Assembly: GCA_029237815.1 (NCBI GenBank)
Contig: JAQZBP010000003.1
Location: 558,001-622,000, forward strand
Origin: Moraxellaceae bacterium
Lineage (GTDB): Bacteria > Pseudomonadota > Gammaproteobacteria > Pseudomonadales > Moraxellaceae
DNA: 64,000 bases
Reading direction: 5' to 3'
How positions within the stretch are numbered: the stretch's first letter is position 1; every line of letters begins with the position of its first letter. The notes under the pieces are model-generated. The model worked only from the letters and a program-made list of their open reading frames with translations, did not search any database and had not been told where the DNA came from. The position numbers were made by a program, and so were the translations under genes. Positions 35,892 through 44,746 of the stretch are shown here, one piece after another.

Positions 35892-36947
35892 ATGGACCAC
35901 ACCGAACTGCACCAGAAATCCTTCCTGCTGCTGCTCATCCTGGCCACGCTGGGCTTCGGCTGGATCCTGCTGCCTTTCTTCAACGCCGTGTTCTGGGCCG
36001 CGGTGCTGGCCATCGTGTTCACGCCGCTGCACCACCGCCTGCAGCGGCGCCTGCCGCGGCGGCACAACCTGGCGGCGCTCGCCACGCTACTGCTCTGCCT
36101 CGTCATGGTGATCCTGCCGCTGCTGCTGCTCGGCAACCTGCTGGCGCGCGAAGTGGCAGAAACCTACGAGAAATTCCAGTCGGGACGCATGAACCTCGGC
36201 ACCTATCTGCGGGACGGCATCGACCTGCTGCCCGAGTGGCTCGGCCGGCTGCTCGAGCGCCACGGCTTCGCCAACATCAACACCGTGCAGGACAAGATTT
36301 CGTCCTCCGCCATGCAGGGCGGCCAGTTCCTGTTCAGCCGCACGCTGGTGGTCGGGCAGAACACGATGAACTTCCTGATAGGCTTCGCGCTCATGCTCTA
36401 CCTGCTGTTTTTCCTGCTGCGCGACGGTGTCGCGCTGACCGCCCGCATCCGCCAGGCGCTGCCGCTCAGCATGGCGCACAAGCAGCGGCTGCTCACCAAG
36501 TTCACCACCGTCATCCGCGCGACCATCAAGGGCAACTTCGTGGTGGCAGCCGTGCAGGGCACGCTGGGCGGCGTGATCTTCGCGCTGCTCGGCATCGAGG
36601 GCGCGGTGCTGTGGGGCGCGGTGATGGCCTTCCTGTCGCTGCTGCCGGCCTTCGGCGCCGCCCTCGTGTGGGCGCCGGTGGCCCTCTATTTCCTGTTCAG
36701 CGGTGAGCTCTGGCGTGGCGTGGTGCTGATCGTGTTCGGCATGGGCGTGATCGGGCTGATCGACAACCTGCTGCGCCCCATCCTGGTGGGGCGCGACACG
36801 CGCATGCCGGACTATGTCGTGCTGGTGTCGACGCTGGGCGGGCTCGCGCTGTTCGGGCTGAGCGGCTTCGTGATCGGCCCGGTGATTGCCGGCCTGTTCA
36901 TTTCCGCCTGGGACATTTTCGAGCCGGGTGCCGAAGCGCCGCCATGA
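35892..36947 (+). CDS. AI-2E family membrane transporter
   Basis: The 351-residue protein has the AI-2E transporter family layout. There are paired N-terminal helices, a large central region (about 75-150) without membrane helices, and a C-terminal bundle with PALGAALVWAPVALYFLF-like and DNLLRPILVGRDTRMPDYVVLVSTLGGL motifs. Members export varied solutes, and AI-2 itself is only one reported case. ATG 35892 gives the family length. It converges with the MFS gene, 21 bases between stops. Confidence 0.9.
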   Translation: MDHTELHQKSFLLLLILATLGFGWILLPFFNAVFWAAVLAIVFTPLHHRLQRRLPRRHNLAALATLLLCLVMVILPLLLLGNLLAREVAETYEKFQSGRMNLGTYLRDGIDLLPEWLGRLLERHGFANINTVQDKISSSAMQGGQFLFSRTLVVGQNTMNFLIGFALMLYLLFFLLRDGVALTARIRQALPLSMAHKQRLLTKFTTVIRATIKGNFVVAAVQGTLGGVIFALLGIEGAVLWGAVMAFLSLLPAFGAALVWAPVALYFLFSGELWRGVVLIVFGMGVIGLIDNLLRPILVGRDTRMPDYVVLVSTLGGLALFGLSGFVIGPVIAGLFISAWDIFEPGAEAPP

Positions 36948-36968
36948 TGCCGCGGCCGCGCGACAGAC

Positions 36969-38186
36969 TCAGGGTGCCGCGACGGGCTGCCGGCGATGGA
37001 AGCGCCAGCTCAGCCACAACATCGGCAGCAGCAGCACGGCGTTGGCGAGATAGGGCAGGTGCGGATGCAGCTGGTAGAGCCCGGTGCCCAGCACGGGGCC
37101 GATGATGGAGCCCAGCGCCGGCACGGACGAGGTGAGGCCGGCCAGCGCGCCCTGCTCCTCCGCGCCGACCGCGAGCGAGGCCAGCGCCAGGCAGGCGGGA
37201 AACGCGAGCCCGATGCCGAGGCCGCAGAGGCCGACCCCGAAGAAGAGGCCGCCGGTGCTGCCTGCCACGCCCAGCGCGGCGGAGCCCGCCACCAGGCTGG
37301 CCATGCCCCAGAAGGTCAGGCGCGCCGGCGCCCAGTTCATGCGCTGCACGAGTAGTGCCTGCGCCACCAGCGCCACTGCCGCGGACAGCATCAGCGCGAG
37401 GCCCACCTGGCGCGCCGCCTGCTGGCTGTCGAGGCGGAGCACGTCCTGGAAATAGAACGCCAGCGTCTGCTGTACCACCGAGTAGGCAACCAGCATCGCC
37501 ACCGCGATGAGCAGCACCACGCGATAGCGGCCGTCGTTGTAGCCGAGATGGATGCGCGGGGCCTCGCCACCGTTGGCGCCGTGGCGCGGCGATTCCGGCA
37601 GGCGCCAGACCATCAGCACAAGGCAGACGCCGGTGATGGCCGCGGCAAAGAGCAGCGGCGCCAGCAGGCTGATGGCGGCGAGCAGGCCGCCGCAGGCAGG
37701 ACCGATGATGGTGCCCATGCTGTTGGCGGCGCCGAGCCGGGCAAGACCCGCAGTGCGGGTCGCGGGTGTCGTGATGTCGCAGATATAGGCGTTGGCCGCC
37801 GGCATGGTGCCGGCCATCACCAGCGACTGCGCGCAGCGCGCCACGATCAGGCAGCTCCACAGCATGAGCCCCTGCAGCCAGTCGAGCATGCCGAGCCAGA
37901 ACAGGCCAGCGAAGAGCAGCGTGCCGGCGGTATAGCCGGAGAGGCCGACCAGCATGACGCGGCGGCGTCCCCAGACATCGCTCTGCCGCCCCCAGTAGCG
38001 CGCCGCCAGCGCATACACCGCCGACGACGCGGTGATGATGACGCCCACCTGCAACTCCTTCAGCCCGACCTCGCGGCCCAGCAGGGGCAGCAGCGTGAAC
38101 ACCAGCGTCTGTCCCAGCACCATGGACATGATGGCGAGGAAGAGCAGCGTGAAAGGCGCCGTGGCAGGGGGCGGGGTCGTGGACAT
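36969..38186 (-). CDS. MFS transporter, DHA1/TetA-like
   Basis: The 405-residue protein has 12 predicted membrane helices and the MFS motif A between helices 2 and 3 (GRQSDVWGRRRVMLVG, about 66-81). A motif C-like GPACGGLLA in helix 5 is typical of drug:H+ antiporters. It is likely an efflux pump; the substrate is unknown. ATG 38186 is chosen as the start just before the first helix; the upstream frame is Arg/Pro-rich and non-coding in appearance. Confidence 0.9.
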   Translation of the reverse strand: MSTTPPPATAPFTLLFLAIMSMVLGQTLVFTLLPLLGREVGLKELQVGVIITASSAVYALAARYWGRQSDVWGRRRVMLVGLSGYTAGTLLFAGLFWLGMLDWLQGLMLWSCLIVARCAQSLVMAGTMPAANAYICDITTPATRTAGLARLGAANSMGTIIGPACGGLLAAISLLAPLLFAAAITGVCLVLMVWRLPESPRHGANGGEAPRIHLGYNDGRYRVVLLIAVAMLVAYSVVQQTLAFYFQDVLRLDSQQAARQVGLALMLSAAVALVAQALLVQRMNWAPARLTFWGMASLVAGSAALGVAGSTGGLFFGVGLCGLGIGLAFPACLALASLAVGAEEQGALAGLTSSVPALGSIIGPVLGTGLYQLHPHLPYLANAVLLLPMLWLSWRFHRRQPVAAP

Positions 38187-38497
38187 GGGCAGGCCGGTCA
38201 GGAATCGGGACGCGCCCGGGGCGAAGCGGCGACCGACTGATTCTAAGGGCCGCGCGGGCGCATGCCAGCGGCTTTTCCATGGCCGGCGACGGCGGCCCGA
38301 CCGCGGCACCGTGGCGCACTCGTGCCCACCATCGCCATCACGGCCATTCGCGTCTCGCGCTGCCGCTATTACCGGTGTGCCGTTGCCGCCGGGGCGGCCG
38401 GACAAGTCGCCACCGGCCGCCTACAAATCCCGGCCGGCAATTCCGCCGGCGTCGCCAATACTGCCGGTTCAACAGCGGCGCTTTCCGGAGAGCCGGA
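38187..38497. other. Intergenic region between divergent MFS and DUF421 genes
   Basis: These 311 bases contain two divergent starts. I see no repeat, RNA or convincing promoter consensus. Confidence 0.3.
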
Positions 38498-38974
38498 ATG
38501 GATGACCTCTTGCGGCTCACGTCCGCGTGGTGGGAGCTGGTGCTGCGCGGCGCGCTGGTCTATCTGGCCATCCTGGCGTTCATGCGCCTGTCCGCGCGCC
38601 GCGAGGTCGGCAAGTTCACGCCCTTCGACCTTGCCGTCCTGCTCATCATCAGCGAGGCGGTGTCGCCGGGTCTCACGGGGGAGGAGAAATCCGTGACCGG
38701 CGGCGTCATCGTGGTGCTCACGCTGCTCGCGCTCAACTGGATCGTCAGCGAACTGAATTTCCGCTTCCGGCGCGTCGAGCGGGTGCTGGAGGGCGAGCCC
38801 GTCGTGGTGATCCGCGAGGGGCGCGTGCTCTACCGGCAGCTGCACCGCTGCCGCATCACCAACAAGGACCTGCTGTCCGCGCTGCGCCAGCACGAGTGCA
38901 CGACGCCCTCGGAGGTGGCGCTTGCGGTGGTGGAACCCAACGGCAGCATCAGCGTGAGAAAGCGCATGGGCTGA
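38498..38974 (+). CDS. DUF421 family membrane protein (YetF/YcaP-like)
   Basis: The 158-residue protein has three N-terminal helices with the DUF421 hallmark R-x-x-G-K-F-T-x-F-D (RREVGKFTPFDLAVLLIISEAVS). A small cytoplasmic domain follows (GEPVVVIREGRVLYRQL, TNKDLLSALRQHECTT, AVVEPNGSISV). The family is widespread and its function is unclear. ATG 38498 has a GGAG site about 10 bases upstream. The copper-storage gene follows 89 bases downstream. Confidence 0.88.
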   Translation: MDDLLRLTSAWWELVLRGALVYLAILAFMRLSARREVGKFTPFDLAVLLIISEAVSPGLTGEEKSVTGGVIVVLTLLALNWIVSELNFRFRRVERVLEGEPVVVIREGRVLYRQLHRCRITNKDLLSALRQHECTTPSEVALAVVEPNGSISVRKRMG

Positions 38975-39063
38975 TGCCGCGCCACCGCTTTACTCCCTTA
39001 TCGGGCAAGGGGCGCTCCACTGGACTACGGTTAGTGCTCCCCTCTCGTTCAAGGAGACACGTG

Positions 39064-39438
39064 ATGGCACACGAACAGTACGCCACCTGCATCGAAGCCT
39101 GTAACACCTGCGCCGACGCCTGCGACTCCTGCGCAACCGCCTGCCTGCAGGAGTCGGACAGCCAGGCCCTGGCACGCTGCATCGCGCTCGACATCGACTG
39201 CGCGCAGGCCTGCCGCATGGTCGCGGGCTTCATGGCGCGCGGCAGTGAAATGGCGGCCTATTTCTGCAAGTTCTGCGAGGAGATGTGCGAGGCCTGCGGC
39301 GAGGAATGCGCCAGGCACTCGATGGCGCATTGCCAGCAGTGCGCCGAAGCCTGCCGGCGCTGCGCCGCGGAATGCCGGCGCATGGCCGTCAAGATGCCGG
39401 GCGCGCGTGCCGCGCAGGGCGCCTCGCCGGCGCACTGA
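39064..39438 (+). CDS. Cytosolic copper-storage four-helix-bundle protein (Csp3-like)
   Basis: The 124-residue protein contains 19 cysteines, mostly as CxxxC or CxxC along helices (CIEACNTCADACDSCATAC; CKFCEEMCEACGEEC; CQQCAEACRRCAAEC). This is the pattern of Csp/DUF326 copper-storage proteins, which fold as Cys-lined four-helix bundles and hold many Cu(I) ions. No signal peptide is present, so it is the cytosolic Csp3 form. AAGGAG lies about nine bases before ATG 39064. A small disordered protein follows 23 bases downstream, probably co-transcribed. Confidence 0.92.
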   Translation: MAHEQYATCIEACNTCADACDSCATACLQESDSQALARCIALDIDCAQACRMVAGFMARGSEMAAYFCKFCEEMCEACGEECARHSMAHCQQCAEACRRCAAECRRMAVKMPGARAAQGASPAH

Positions 39439-39461
39439 CGCCACGACAGTGGAGGTCCGCC

Positions 39462-39812
39462 ATGACAGACCGTCCGCGGCAAAAGCGTAGTGACCGCAGC
39501 CACCGCCCGGAGGCCGGCAACCGCCACGACACGCCCGACGTTCACCAGGAACGCAACACGCCGGCGCGCCGGCCCGGCACCACGGCGGCGCCATCCGGCG
39601 ACACTGATAAACGCCCCCCCGCACCCGGCAAGGCCACCGCGGCCGTGACGCAGGAGGTGCGCCAGGTCGTCAACGACCTCGACGAGCGTTACCGCAAGAG
39701 CCATAGCGACAGCGCGCGCGACCCGGCGGGTCCGCTGCGGGGCACGCTGGGCGGGCCCGGCAATTTCGGCGGCGGCAATCTCGACGAGGAAGAGCTGGAG
39801 CCGCCGCAATGA
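39462..39812 (+). CDS. Disordered hydrophilic protein downstream of copper-storage gene
   Basis: The 116-residue protein is rich in Arg, Asp, Pro, His and Gly. It has one predicted helix near residues 60-80 (TQEVRQVVNDLDERYRK) and a Gly/Glu/Asp C-terminus. No family is recognised. ATG 39462 has GGAGG seven bases upstream. It begins 23 bases after the copper-storage stop, and its own stop lies inside a 16-bp hairpin, so the two genes probably form one operon. Ten His or Cys-free acidic patches rule out an obvious metal site. Confidence 0.6.
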   Translation: MTDRPRQKRSDRSHRPEAGNRHDTPDVHQERNTPARRPGTTAAPSGDTDKRPPAPGKATAAVTQEVRQVVNDLDERYRKSHSDSARDPAGPLRGTLGGPGNFGGGNLDEEELEPPQ

Positions 39813-39843
39813 AACAGGCCACCGGACGGTGGCCTGTTTCATT
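39808..39843. terminator. Long perfect hairpin overlapping a stop codon
   Basis: Sixteen-base arms (39808-39823 and 39828-39843) match perfectly around a GGAC loop. The TGA stop of the disordered-protein gene (39810-39812) lies in the left arm. It sits between convergent genes and could serve both, but lacks a proper T tract. Confidence 0.65.
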
Positions 39844-39896
39844 GCCGGGCGCTGGCGCCGCGCGCGCGTGCCGCGGCTGTATATGTCGCGAAGCGC

Positions 39897-40979
39897 TTAT
39901 CCGGCCACGTCATCGGCCGGTGTCACGCCAGGCTCAGCCGCGCCGGGCTCGGCGTCGCCACGGCGGTATTCCTGCGGCGTCTGTCCGCTGGCCGCCAGGA
40001 AGGCGCGCGAGAACGCCGAGAGATTGGCAAAGCCGGTCCGGTCCGCCACCGTCTTGATGGGCAGGCTGGTCTTGCGCAGCAGACGCTTGGCCAGGGTGAA
40101 CTGCGTTTCGGTGCGCAGGTGGCGAAAGCTGGAGCCCTCGTCGGCCAGGTGCCGCGTGAAGGTGCGCGCGGCCATGTTGAATTGCTCGGCGGCTTCCTCG
40201 AGCGACGGGAACTGGCCCTCGTCCGCGCGCCGCTGCAGGAACTGGCGCACGCGGAAGCTGAGCCGCAGGTGGCTGCGGATGTTTTCCTGCAGGTCGCGGA
40301 TGCCCTGCAGCGCCTGCTGGTACATGAGCGGGATGTAATAGCCGTTGGCCCGGTTCGTCTGGGCACGATCGAAGGTCAGGCTGTTCACGTCCTGCCCGAA
40401 AACCGGCTCAAGGCCGAGCGTGTCGCGGTAGAAGGCCGGCGGCAGCAATCCGGCATGCGCGAAGCGGACCTCCGCGACGACCGTGCCACCGCTCATGCTG
40501 CGCACGATGGCGGCCGTCATCAGCAGCACGAGTTCCATGTAGAGGTCGGCGATCTCACCCATGTCGCAGGTGTAGCCCACCTCATAGACACGACGGTCGG
40601 CGGTTTCGCGGGCGAGGATGTCCAGCATGGGGGCCAGCATGCGGGCGTTGTCGCGCCAGATGTCCAGCCCGTCGTCGATGGTGGGCGCCGCCTCCATGGC
40701 CAGGCCCACCGGCCCCATGTGGCGGGCGCGGATGTCCTCGAGGTAGGACTGCAGGAAACTCTCGCGCCCGAAGCGGAGCAGTCCGACGCGGAAGATCGCG
40801 CAGAAATCCTCCAGGCTGATCAGGCTCTCGTTGACGCTGCTGTCGTTGACGTCGATGTCGAGCAAGGTGGCGAGCATCTCGACCCAGTCGGCCTGGTCAA
40901 GCTCGTAACGGGCAAGGGTTTTCTGAGGAAGCTGCAGCACAAAAAGTGGCAGGAAGACATCCTGACTGAAATTCTTCAT
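39897..40979 (-). CDS. AraC-family transcriptional regulator (OruR-like)
   Basis: The 360-residue regulator has an OruR/arabinose-binding-type sensing domain (about 5-220) and a C-terminal AraC domain with AAEQFNMAARTFTRHLADEG and DRTGFANLSAFSRAFLAASGQTPQEYRRG. It is a paralog of the regulator at 23995; alignment of their N-termini (MK-QDVF-PLF) supports ATG 40979 over an upstream GTG that would add 15 residues. The last 20 residues are a disordered tail. Its target is unclear; the nearest candidate loci are the small gene at 41181 and the desaturase operon. Confidence 0.9.
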   Translation of the reverse strand: MKNFSQDVFLPLFVLQLPQKTLARYELDQADWVEMLATLLDIDVNDSSVNESLISLEDFCAIFRVGLLRFGRESFLQSYLEDIRARHMGPVGLAMEAAPTIDDGLDIWRDNARMLAPMLDILARETADRRVYEVGYTCDMGEIADLYMELVLLMTAAIVRSMSGGTVVAEVRFAHAGLLPPAFYRDTLGLEPVFGQDVNSLTFDRAQTNRANGYYIPLMYQQALQGIRDLQENIRSHLRLSFRVRQFLQRRADEGQFPSLEEAAEQFNMAARTFTRHLADEGSSFRHLRTETQFTLAKRLLRKTSLPIKTVADRTGFANLSAFSRAFLAASGQTPQEYRRGDAEPGAAEPGVTPADDVAG

Positions 40980-41180
40980 TTTATTCGTCAGCCACTGGCT
41001 TTTTATTGGGAAGCCCGGAGACACCCGGTGCTTACTACCCCTGCTGCCATGCTAGGGCTGCGGCCATTCTCGACAAGCGGGCATGGTTTTCCAAGCTTTA
41101 TTGCAGCTTTAGCACGCCAGTCCCAGCCACCCGAGACGGCCGACGCCCACTCTGCGCTTCCGTCCGCCACGCCGGCGGCG

Positions 41181-41729
41181 TCAATCCGCCACCGGCCACG
41201 GCGTGGTTTTCGTGCCCTCCACGAAGCCATACACGGCAATGCCGAAAGCGATCGCCGGGTCCAGCTCCTGCTGCAGGTTATGGATGAGCAGCGCCACGGC
41301 GCAGGCGGCGGCCTTGCCTGCCTCGACGTTGCCGAGGCCGTGCGCCGCCTTGATCGGCGCGAAGGCGCGCTCCAGGCGCGGCTGCGTGTAGGCGAAGGCG
41401 AGCAGCGGCATGTGCTTGTCGGCCTTGGTGTCGAGCGCGGCGCGCACGCGGTCGTCCGGCAGGCGCAGGCCGAGCCGGGCCAGCACCTCGTGCGCGAGGT
41501 TCATGAGTTCGGGGCCCTTCGCGTTGGCCTCGTCCGAGAGCACGGCCTGTCCAGGCACGAGCTGCAGGGCGGCATAGCCGAAGGAGCGGAAGTAATAGGT
41601 GCCGGCCATGCGCGCCAGGGCGGCAATGGCGGATTCGGGCTGCAGGCGGCCTTCCGTGGCCAGCGCGGATTCCACGGCCTTGGCAAAGGCCTGGGCCACG
41701 GCGGCGCGGGTGGCGGCGGTGTCGGTCAT
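41181..41729 (-). CDS. Protein of unknown function, helical
   Basis: The 182-residue protein is predicted mostly helical, with no signal peptide or catalytic motif. I do not recognise a family. Notable segments are MAGTYYFRSFGYAALQLVPGQ and HGLGNVEAGKAAACAVALLIHNLQQE. Coding character is good (third-position GC and a clear start at 41729 with AGGA upstream). It is transcribed alone, between an AraC gene and a terminator of the upstream desaturase operon. Confidence 0.6.
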   Translation of the reverse strand: MTDTAATRAAVAQAFAKAVESALATEGRLQPESAIAALARMAGTYYFRSFGYAALQLVPGQAVLSDEANAKGPELMNLAHEVLARLGLRLPDDRVRAALDTKADKHMPLLAFAYTQPRLERAFAPIKAAHGLGNVEAGKAAACAVALLIHNLQQELDPAIAFGIAVYGFVEGTKTTPWPVAD

Positions 41730-42058
41730 GGAAAATCCTCGGAGGCGGCGGGGCAGACGACAGGACAGCCCCGGCAGGCGGATATTCTGGAAGTGAAAAG
41801 GGGCGGCGTCATCTTTATTGACGCGGCCCCTTCAGCGACGAGTGCTGTTTTTTTCGGCACGGCTCACGATTGTGACGCCGCGCCTGCATCGCTGCGGCGC
41901 CCTGCCGGCACCATTTCCCTATCGACCCGGCTCCTGCCGCGCGGAGGCGCGCTGCCCGAAGCCGCCCCGCTTCAGCATTGCCCGAGGTGGCAGCGCGGCC
42001 GCCACGGCACGGAGCAATCGCTCACCCTGACCCGTGCGCGGCCGCAACCGGTGGCCGC
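41730..42058. other. Intergenic region downstream of the desaturase
   Basis: The 329 bases contain the probable terminator of the desaturase-reductase operon (41796-41832) and the promoter area for the unknown gene at 41181. Nothing else was recognised. Confidence 0.4.
41796..41832 (-). terminator. Rho-independent terminator, desaturase operon
   Basis: On the minus strand AAGGGGC-GCGTCA pairs with TGACGC-GCCCCTT, with one G/G mismatch, around a short loop, and TTTT follows. It lies about 225 bases beyond the desaturase stop. Confidence 0.65.
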
Positions 42059-43258
42059 CTAGCTCGCCGTGGCAGGCTTGTGCACTTCGCCCGTGCCCGT
42101 GCCGCCACCCGGCAGCGAGAAGCGCAGGATCTTCCACACCGTGGTGCCGAACTGCCGCGTCAGCGAGCCCGTGTTGTAGGGCAGGCCGTAGCGCGTCGCC
42201 AGCGCACGCACGCGCGGCGAGACTTCCGGGTAGCGGTTGCTGCACATGTCCGGAAACAGGTGGTGCTCGATCTGGTGCGAGAGGTTCCCGGAGAGGATGT
42301 GGAAGAGCTTGCCGCCGCCGATATTGGCCGAGCCCAGCAGCTGGCGCATATACCAGTGCGCGCGCGTCTCGCCCTCCACTTGCGCCGGCGTGAACATGTG
42401 CACGCCGGCCGGGAAGTGGCCGCAGAAAATGATGATGAAGGCCCACACGTTGCGAATGATGTTGGCGATGAAATTGGCGCCGGCGACGAGCGCGAACACC
42501 GTCCACGGCGACTCCGGCACCCACAGCGAGATCGGCCAGGCCACGAGCGCCGCCGCGCCCGGCCACATGATGTAGTCCTTCAGGATTTCGCGGCGCATCT
42601 TGCGCCAGATGTGCTGCATCATGGGCCGGATCTCGGCCCAGGTCTTGCGCTTCTCGACCCAGTCGATGATGCACTGCTCGTGCAGCGCCACGCCTTCCTC
42701 GAAGAACATCATGAGCAGAAAGGCATAGATCGGCTGCGGCAGGTATTTCGGCTTCCATTCCTGCAGCGGCGTGACGCGCAGGATGCCGTAGCCGACGTCG
42801 AGGTCCTTCTCCAGCACATTGGTCCAGGTGTGGTGCACCACGTTGTGCGAGTGCATCCAGCGGTCGGAGGGGCTCATGTTGTCCCACTCCCAGGTGTTGG
42901 ACTGGATCTCCGGGTCCTTCATCCAGTCCCACTGCGCGTGCAGCACGTTGTGGGCGATCTCCATGTTCTCCAGGATCTTGGAGAGGCCGAGCGTCAACGT
43001 GCCGAGACCGATCAGCGCGGCCACCGTGATCCAGCCGGCCAGCACATGCCCCCAGGCCGGCAGGCAGAACAGCCCGGCATAGATCAGCACGCGCCCGCCC
43101 AGCGCCATGCTGCGCTGCACGCGGATGAGACGGGTGATGTAGCGGCGGTCGCGCTCGCCGCGGGAGTCCATGACCTCGTCACGGATGGCGTCCATCTCGC
43201 GGCCGAACTCCTCGATCTGTTCCGGCGTCAGGGAACCGGGATAGCGCACAGTGCTCAT
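42059..43258 (-). CDS. Membrane fatty acid desaturase
   Basis: The 399-residue integral membrane protein has the three histidine boxes of acyl desaturases: HNVLH (about 103-107), HNVVHH (about 138-143) and HQIEHH near the C-terminus. These hold the di-iron centre that removes hydrogens from an acyl chain using oxygen and electrons. It lies 36 bases downstream of a flavin/2Fe-2S reductase gene on the same strand, an obvious electron donor. This pairing resembles mycobacterial DesA3 with its reductase. Position specificity cannot be told from sequence. Confidence 0.93.
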   Translation of the reverse strand: MSTVRYPGSLTPEQIEEFGREMDAIRDEVMDSRGERDRRYITRLIRVQRSMALGGRVLIYAGLFCLPAWGHVLAGWITVAALIGLGTLTLGLSKILENMEIAHNVLHAQWDWMKDPEIQSNTWEWDNMSPSDRWMHSHNVVHHTWTNVLEKDLDVGYGILRVTPLQEWKPKYLPQPIYAFLLMMFFEEGVALHEQCIIDWVEKRKTWAEIRPMMQHIWRKMRREILKDYIMWPGAAALVAWPISLWVPESPWTVFALVAGANFIANIIRNVWAFIIIFCGHFPAGVHMFTPAQVEGETRAHWYMRQLLGSANIGGGKLFHILSGNLSHQIEHHLFPDMCSNRYPEVSPRVRALATRYGLPYNTGSLTRQFGTTVWKILRFSLPGGGTGTGEVHKPATAS

Positions 43259-43294
43259 GGTTTCATTCCTTCGCGTCAGGCTTCGGGAAAATCG

Positions 43295-44452
43295 TTACAG
43301 GTCGAGGGTGCAGTCGCCGGCGGCGGCGCAGATGCAGGGCTGCACGATGCTGCCCGCCTCGTTGCGCACCTCGCCGGTGCGCAGGTCGCGCACACAGCCG
43401 GACAGCAATGTGGTGTCGCAGGCATGGCAGATGCCCATGCGGCAGCCGTGCGCGGGATTCAGGCCGGCGTCCTCGGCCACGCGCAACAGGCTGGTCGCCG
43501 AATCCGCCTGCGCCGTGACGCCGCTCTTGGCAAAGGCCACCGCGCCACCCACGGCATCGGCGGGCACCTGCGCGAAGGCCGCGCGGAAACGCTCGACGTG
43601 CAGGCGGCGCGACAGGCCGGCCTCCTGCCAGAGCGCCTCCACCGAGGCCAGCAGGCTCTGCGGGCCGCAGGCATAGCAGTCGCGCTCGCGCCAGTCCGGA
43701 CAGAGCTGCTCGAGCTGGGCCAGGCTGAAATACTGTTTCTCGCGCTGCTGTTCGCCGAGCTCGCGCGTGTACACCGGGTGGAAGCGGTAGCGCGGATGGT
43801 GATCGGCCATCGCGCGCAGCTCCTGCCCGAAAATCGTGTCGAAGGCGTGCGGCGCGTAATGGATGTGCACGGTGTCCGGCAGGCGCTCCTGCGCCAGCAG
43901 GCTGCGCAGCATGCTGCGCGCGGGCGTGATGCCGGAGCCGGCGGAAATGAAGAGCGGTTTCACCGGCTGCGCGTCGGGCAAAAAGAATTCGCCCTGCGGC
44001 AGGCCGATGGGCAGGTAATCGCCCGGCTTCAGGTTGCGCACGATATGGCGCGAGATACGTCCGCCCTCCACCACCTTCACGGTGATGGTGAAGCAGCCGT
44101 CGGGGCGTTCCGGCGGCGAGGAAATCGTGTAGGTGCGGGTGTAGTGCTGCCCTTCCACGGGCAGCCCGACACGCACGTGCTGGCCGGCGCGGTGGCCGCG
44201 CCAGTTGAGGCCCGGCTTCAGCGTGATGGTGCGGGCATCGCGGGTTTCGTCCCACACTTCCATGACGCGCGCCTGCAGCTGGTGCGTGGTCCAGAGCGGA
44301 TTGACGAGCTCGACGTAGTGCGAGGTGCGCAGGGGAAAGGTGAAGAGGTCGGTGATGCGGGTAATGGCGGAGAGCAGCGAGCCCTGGGGTCGGGGCTGCG
44401 CGCGTGCGGTGTCGGTCACGGGGTCTGCCTCGTCCTGCGTCGCAGGAAGCAT
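43295..44452 (-). CDS. Flavin/2Fe-2S oxidoreductase, electron donor to the desaturase
   Basis: The 385-residue protein has an FNR-like FAD domain (RTYTISSPPE), a NAD(P)H-binding domain (LFISAGSGITPARSML, CYACGPQSLL) and a C-terminal plant-type 2Fe-2S ferredoxin domain with C-x4-C-x2-C (GCRMGICHAC) and a distal CIC. It passes electrons from NAD(P)H through FAD and the iron-sulfur cluster to the desaturase encoded 36 bases downstream. ATG 44452 gives the expected N-terminus; a much longer open frame upstream is antisense to the GMC gene. It is divergent from that gene across 294 bases. Confidence 0.93.
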   Translation of the reverse strand: MLPATQDEADPVTDTARAQPRPQGSLLSAITRITDLFTFPLRTSHYVELVNPLWTTHQLQARVMEVWDETRDARTITLKPGLNWRGHRAGQHVRVGLPVEGQHYTRTYTISSPPERPDGCFTITVKVVEGGRISRHIVRNLKPGDYLPIGLPQGEFFLPDAQPVKPLFISAGSGITPARSMLRSLLAQERLPDTVHIHYAPHAFDTIFGQELRAMADHHPRYRFHPVYTRELGEQQREKQYFSLAQLEQLCPDWRERDCYACGPQSLLASVEALWQEAGLSRRLHVERFRAAFAQVPADAVGGAVAFAKSGVTAQADSATSLLRVAEDAGLNPAHGCRMGICHACDTTLLSGCVRDLRTGEVRNEAGSIVQPCICAAAGDCTLDL

Positions 44453-44746
44453 GTAATTGTTCTTGTCCGCTGCAGTAGTAGAGCCGACGGGGCGCCAGGC
44501 GCGCCACGCCAACTTCACCCCTGATTCAGCCACCGCCCCCCGGGCGCCGGGCGGGAAATCCTCCCGGCGGCAGGCCTGGGGGGACAGGTGGCAGGTACGA
44601 CCGTACCCGATCCGGACGGAGTGCGCAGGGCTGCCGCCCCGTCCGTTGTCCATCGGGACACTGCCGTATTGGCGCGGCGGGCGTTTATGATCGCGCCCGA
44701 CGCGCCATGCCGGCGCCATCACATGCCACAACAGGGAAGGACGACC

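Noticed and set aside
41978..44524. 848-residue open frame antisense to desaturase and reductase
   Set aside because: Reverse strand of two recognised genes; composition is that of a shadow frame.
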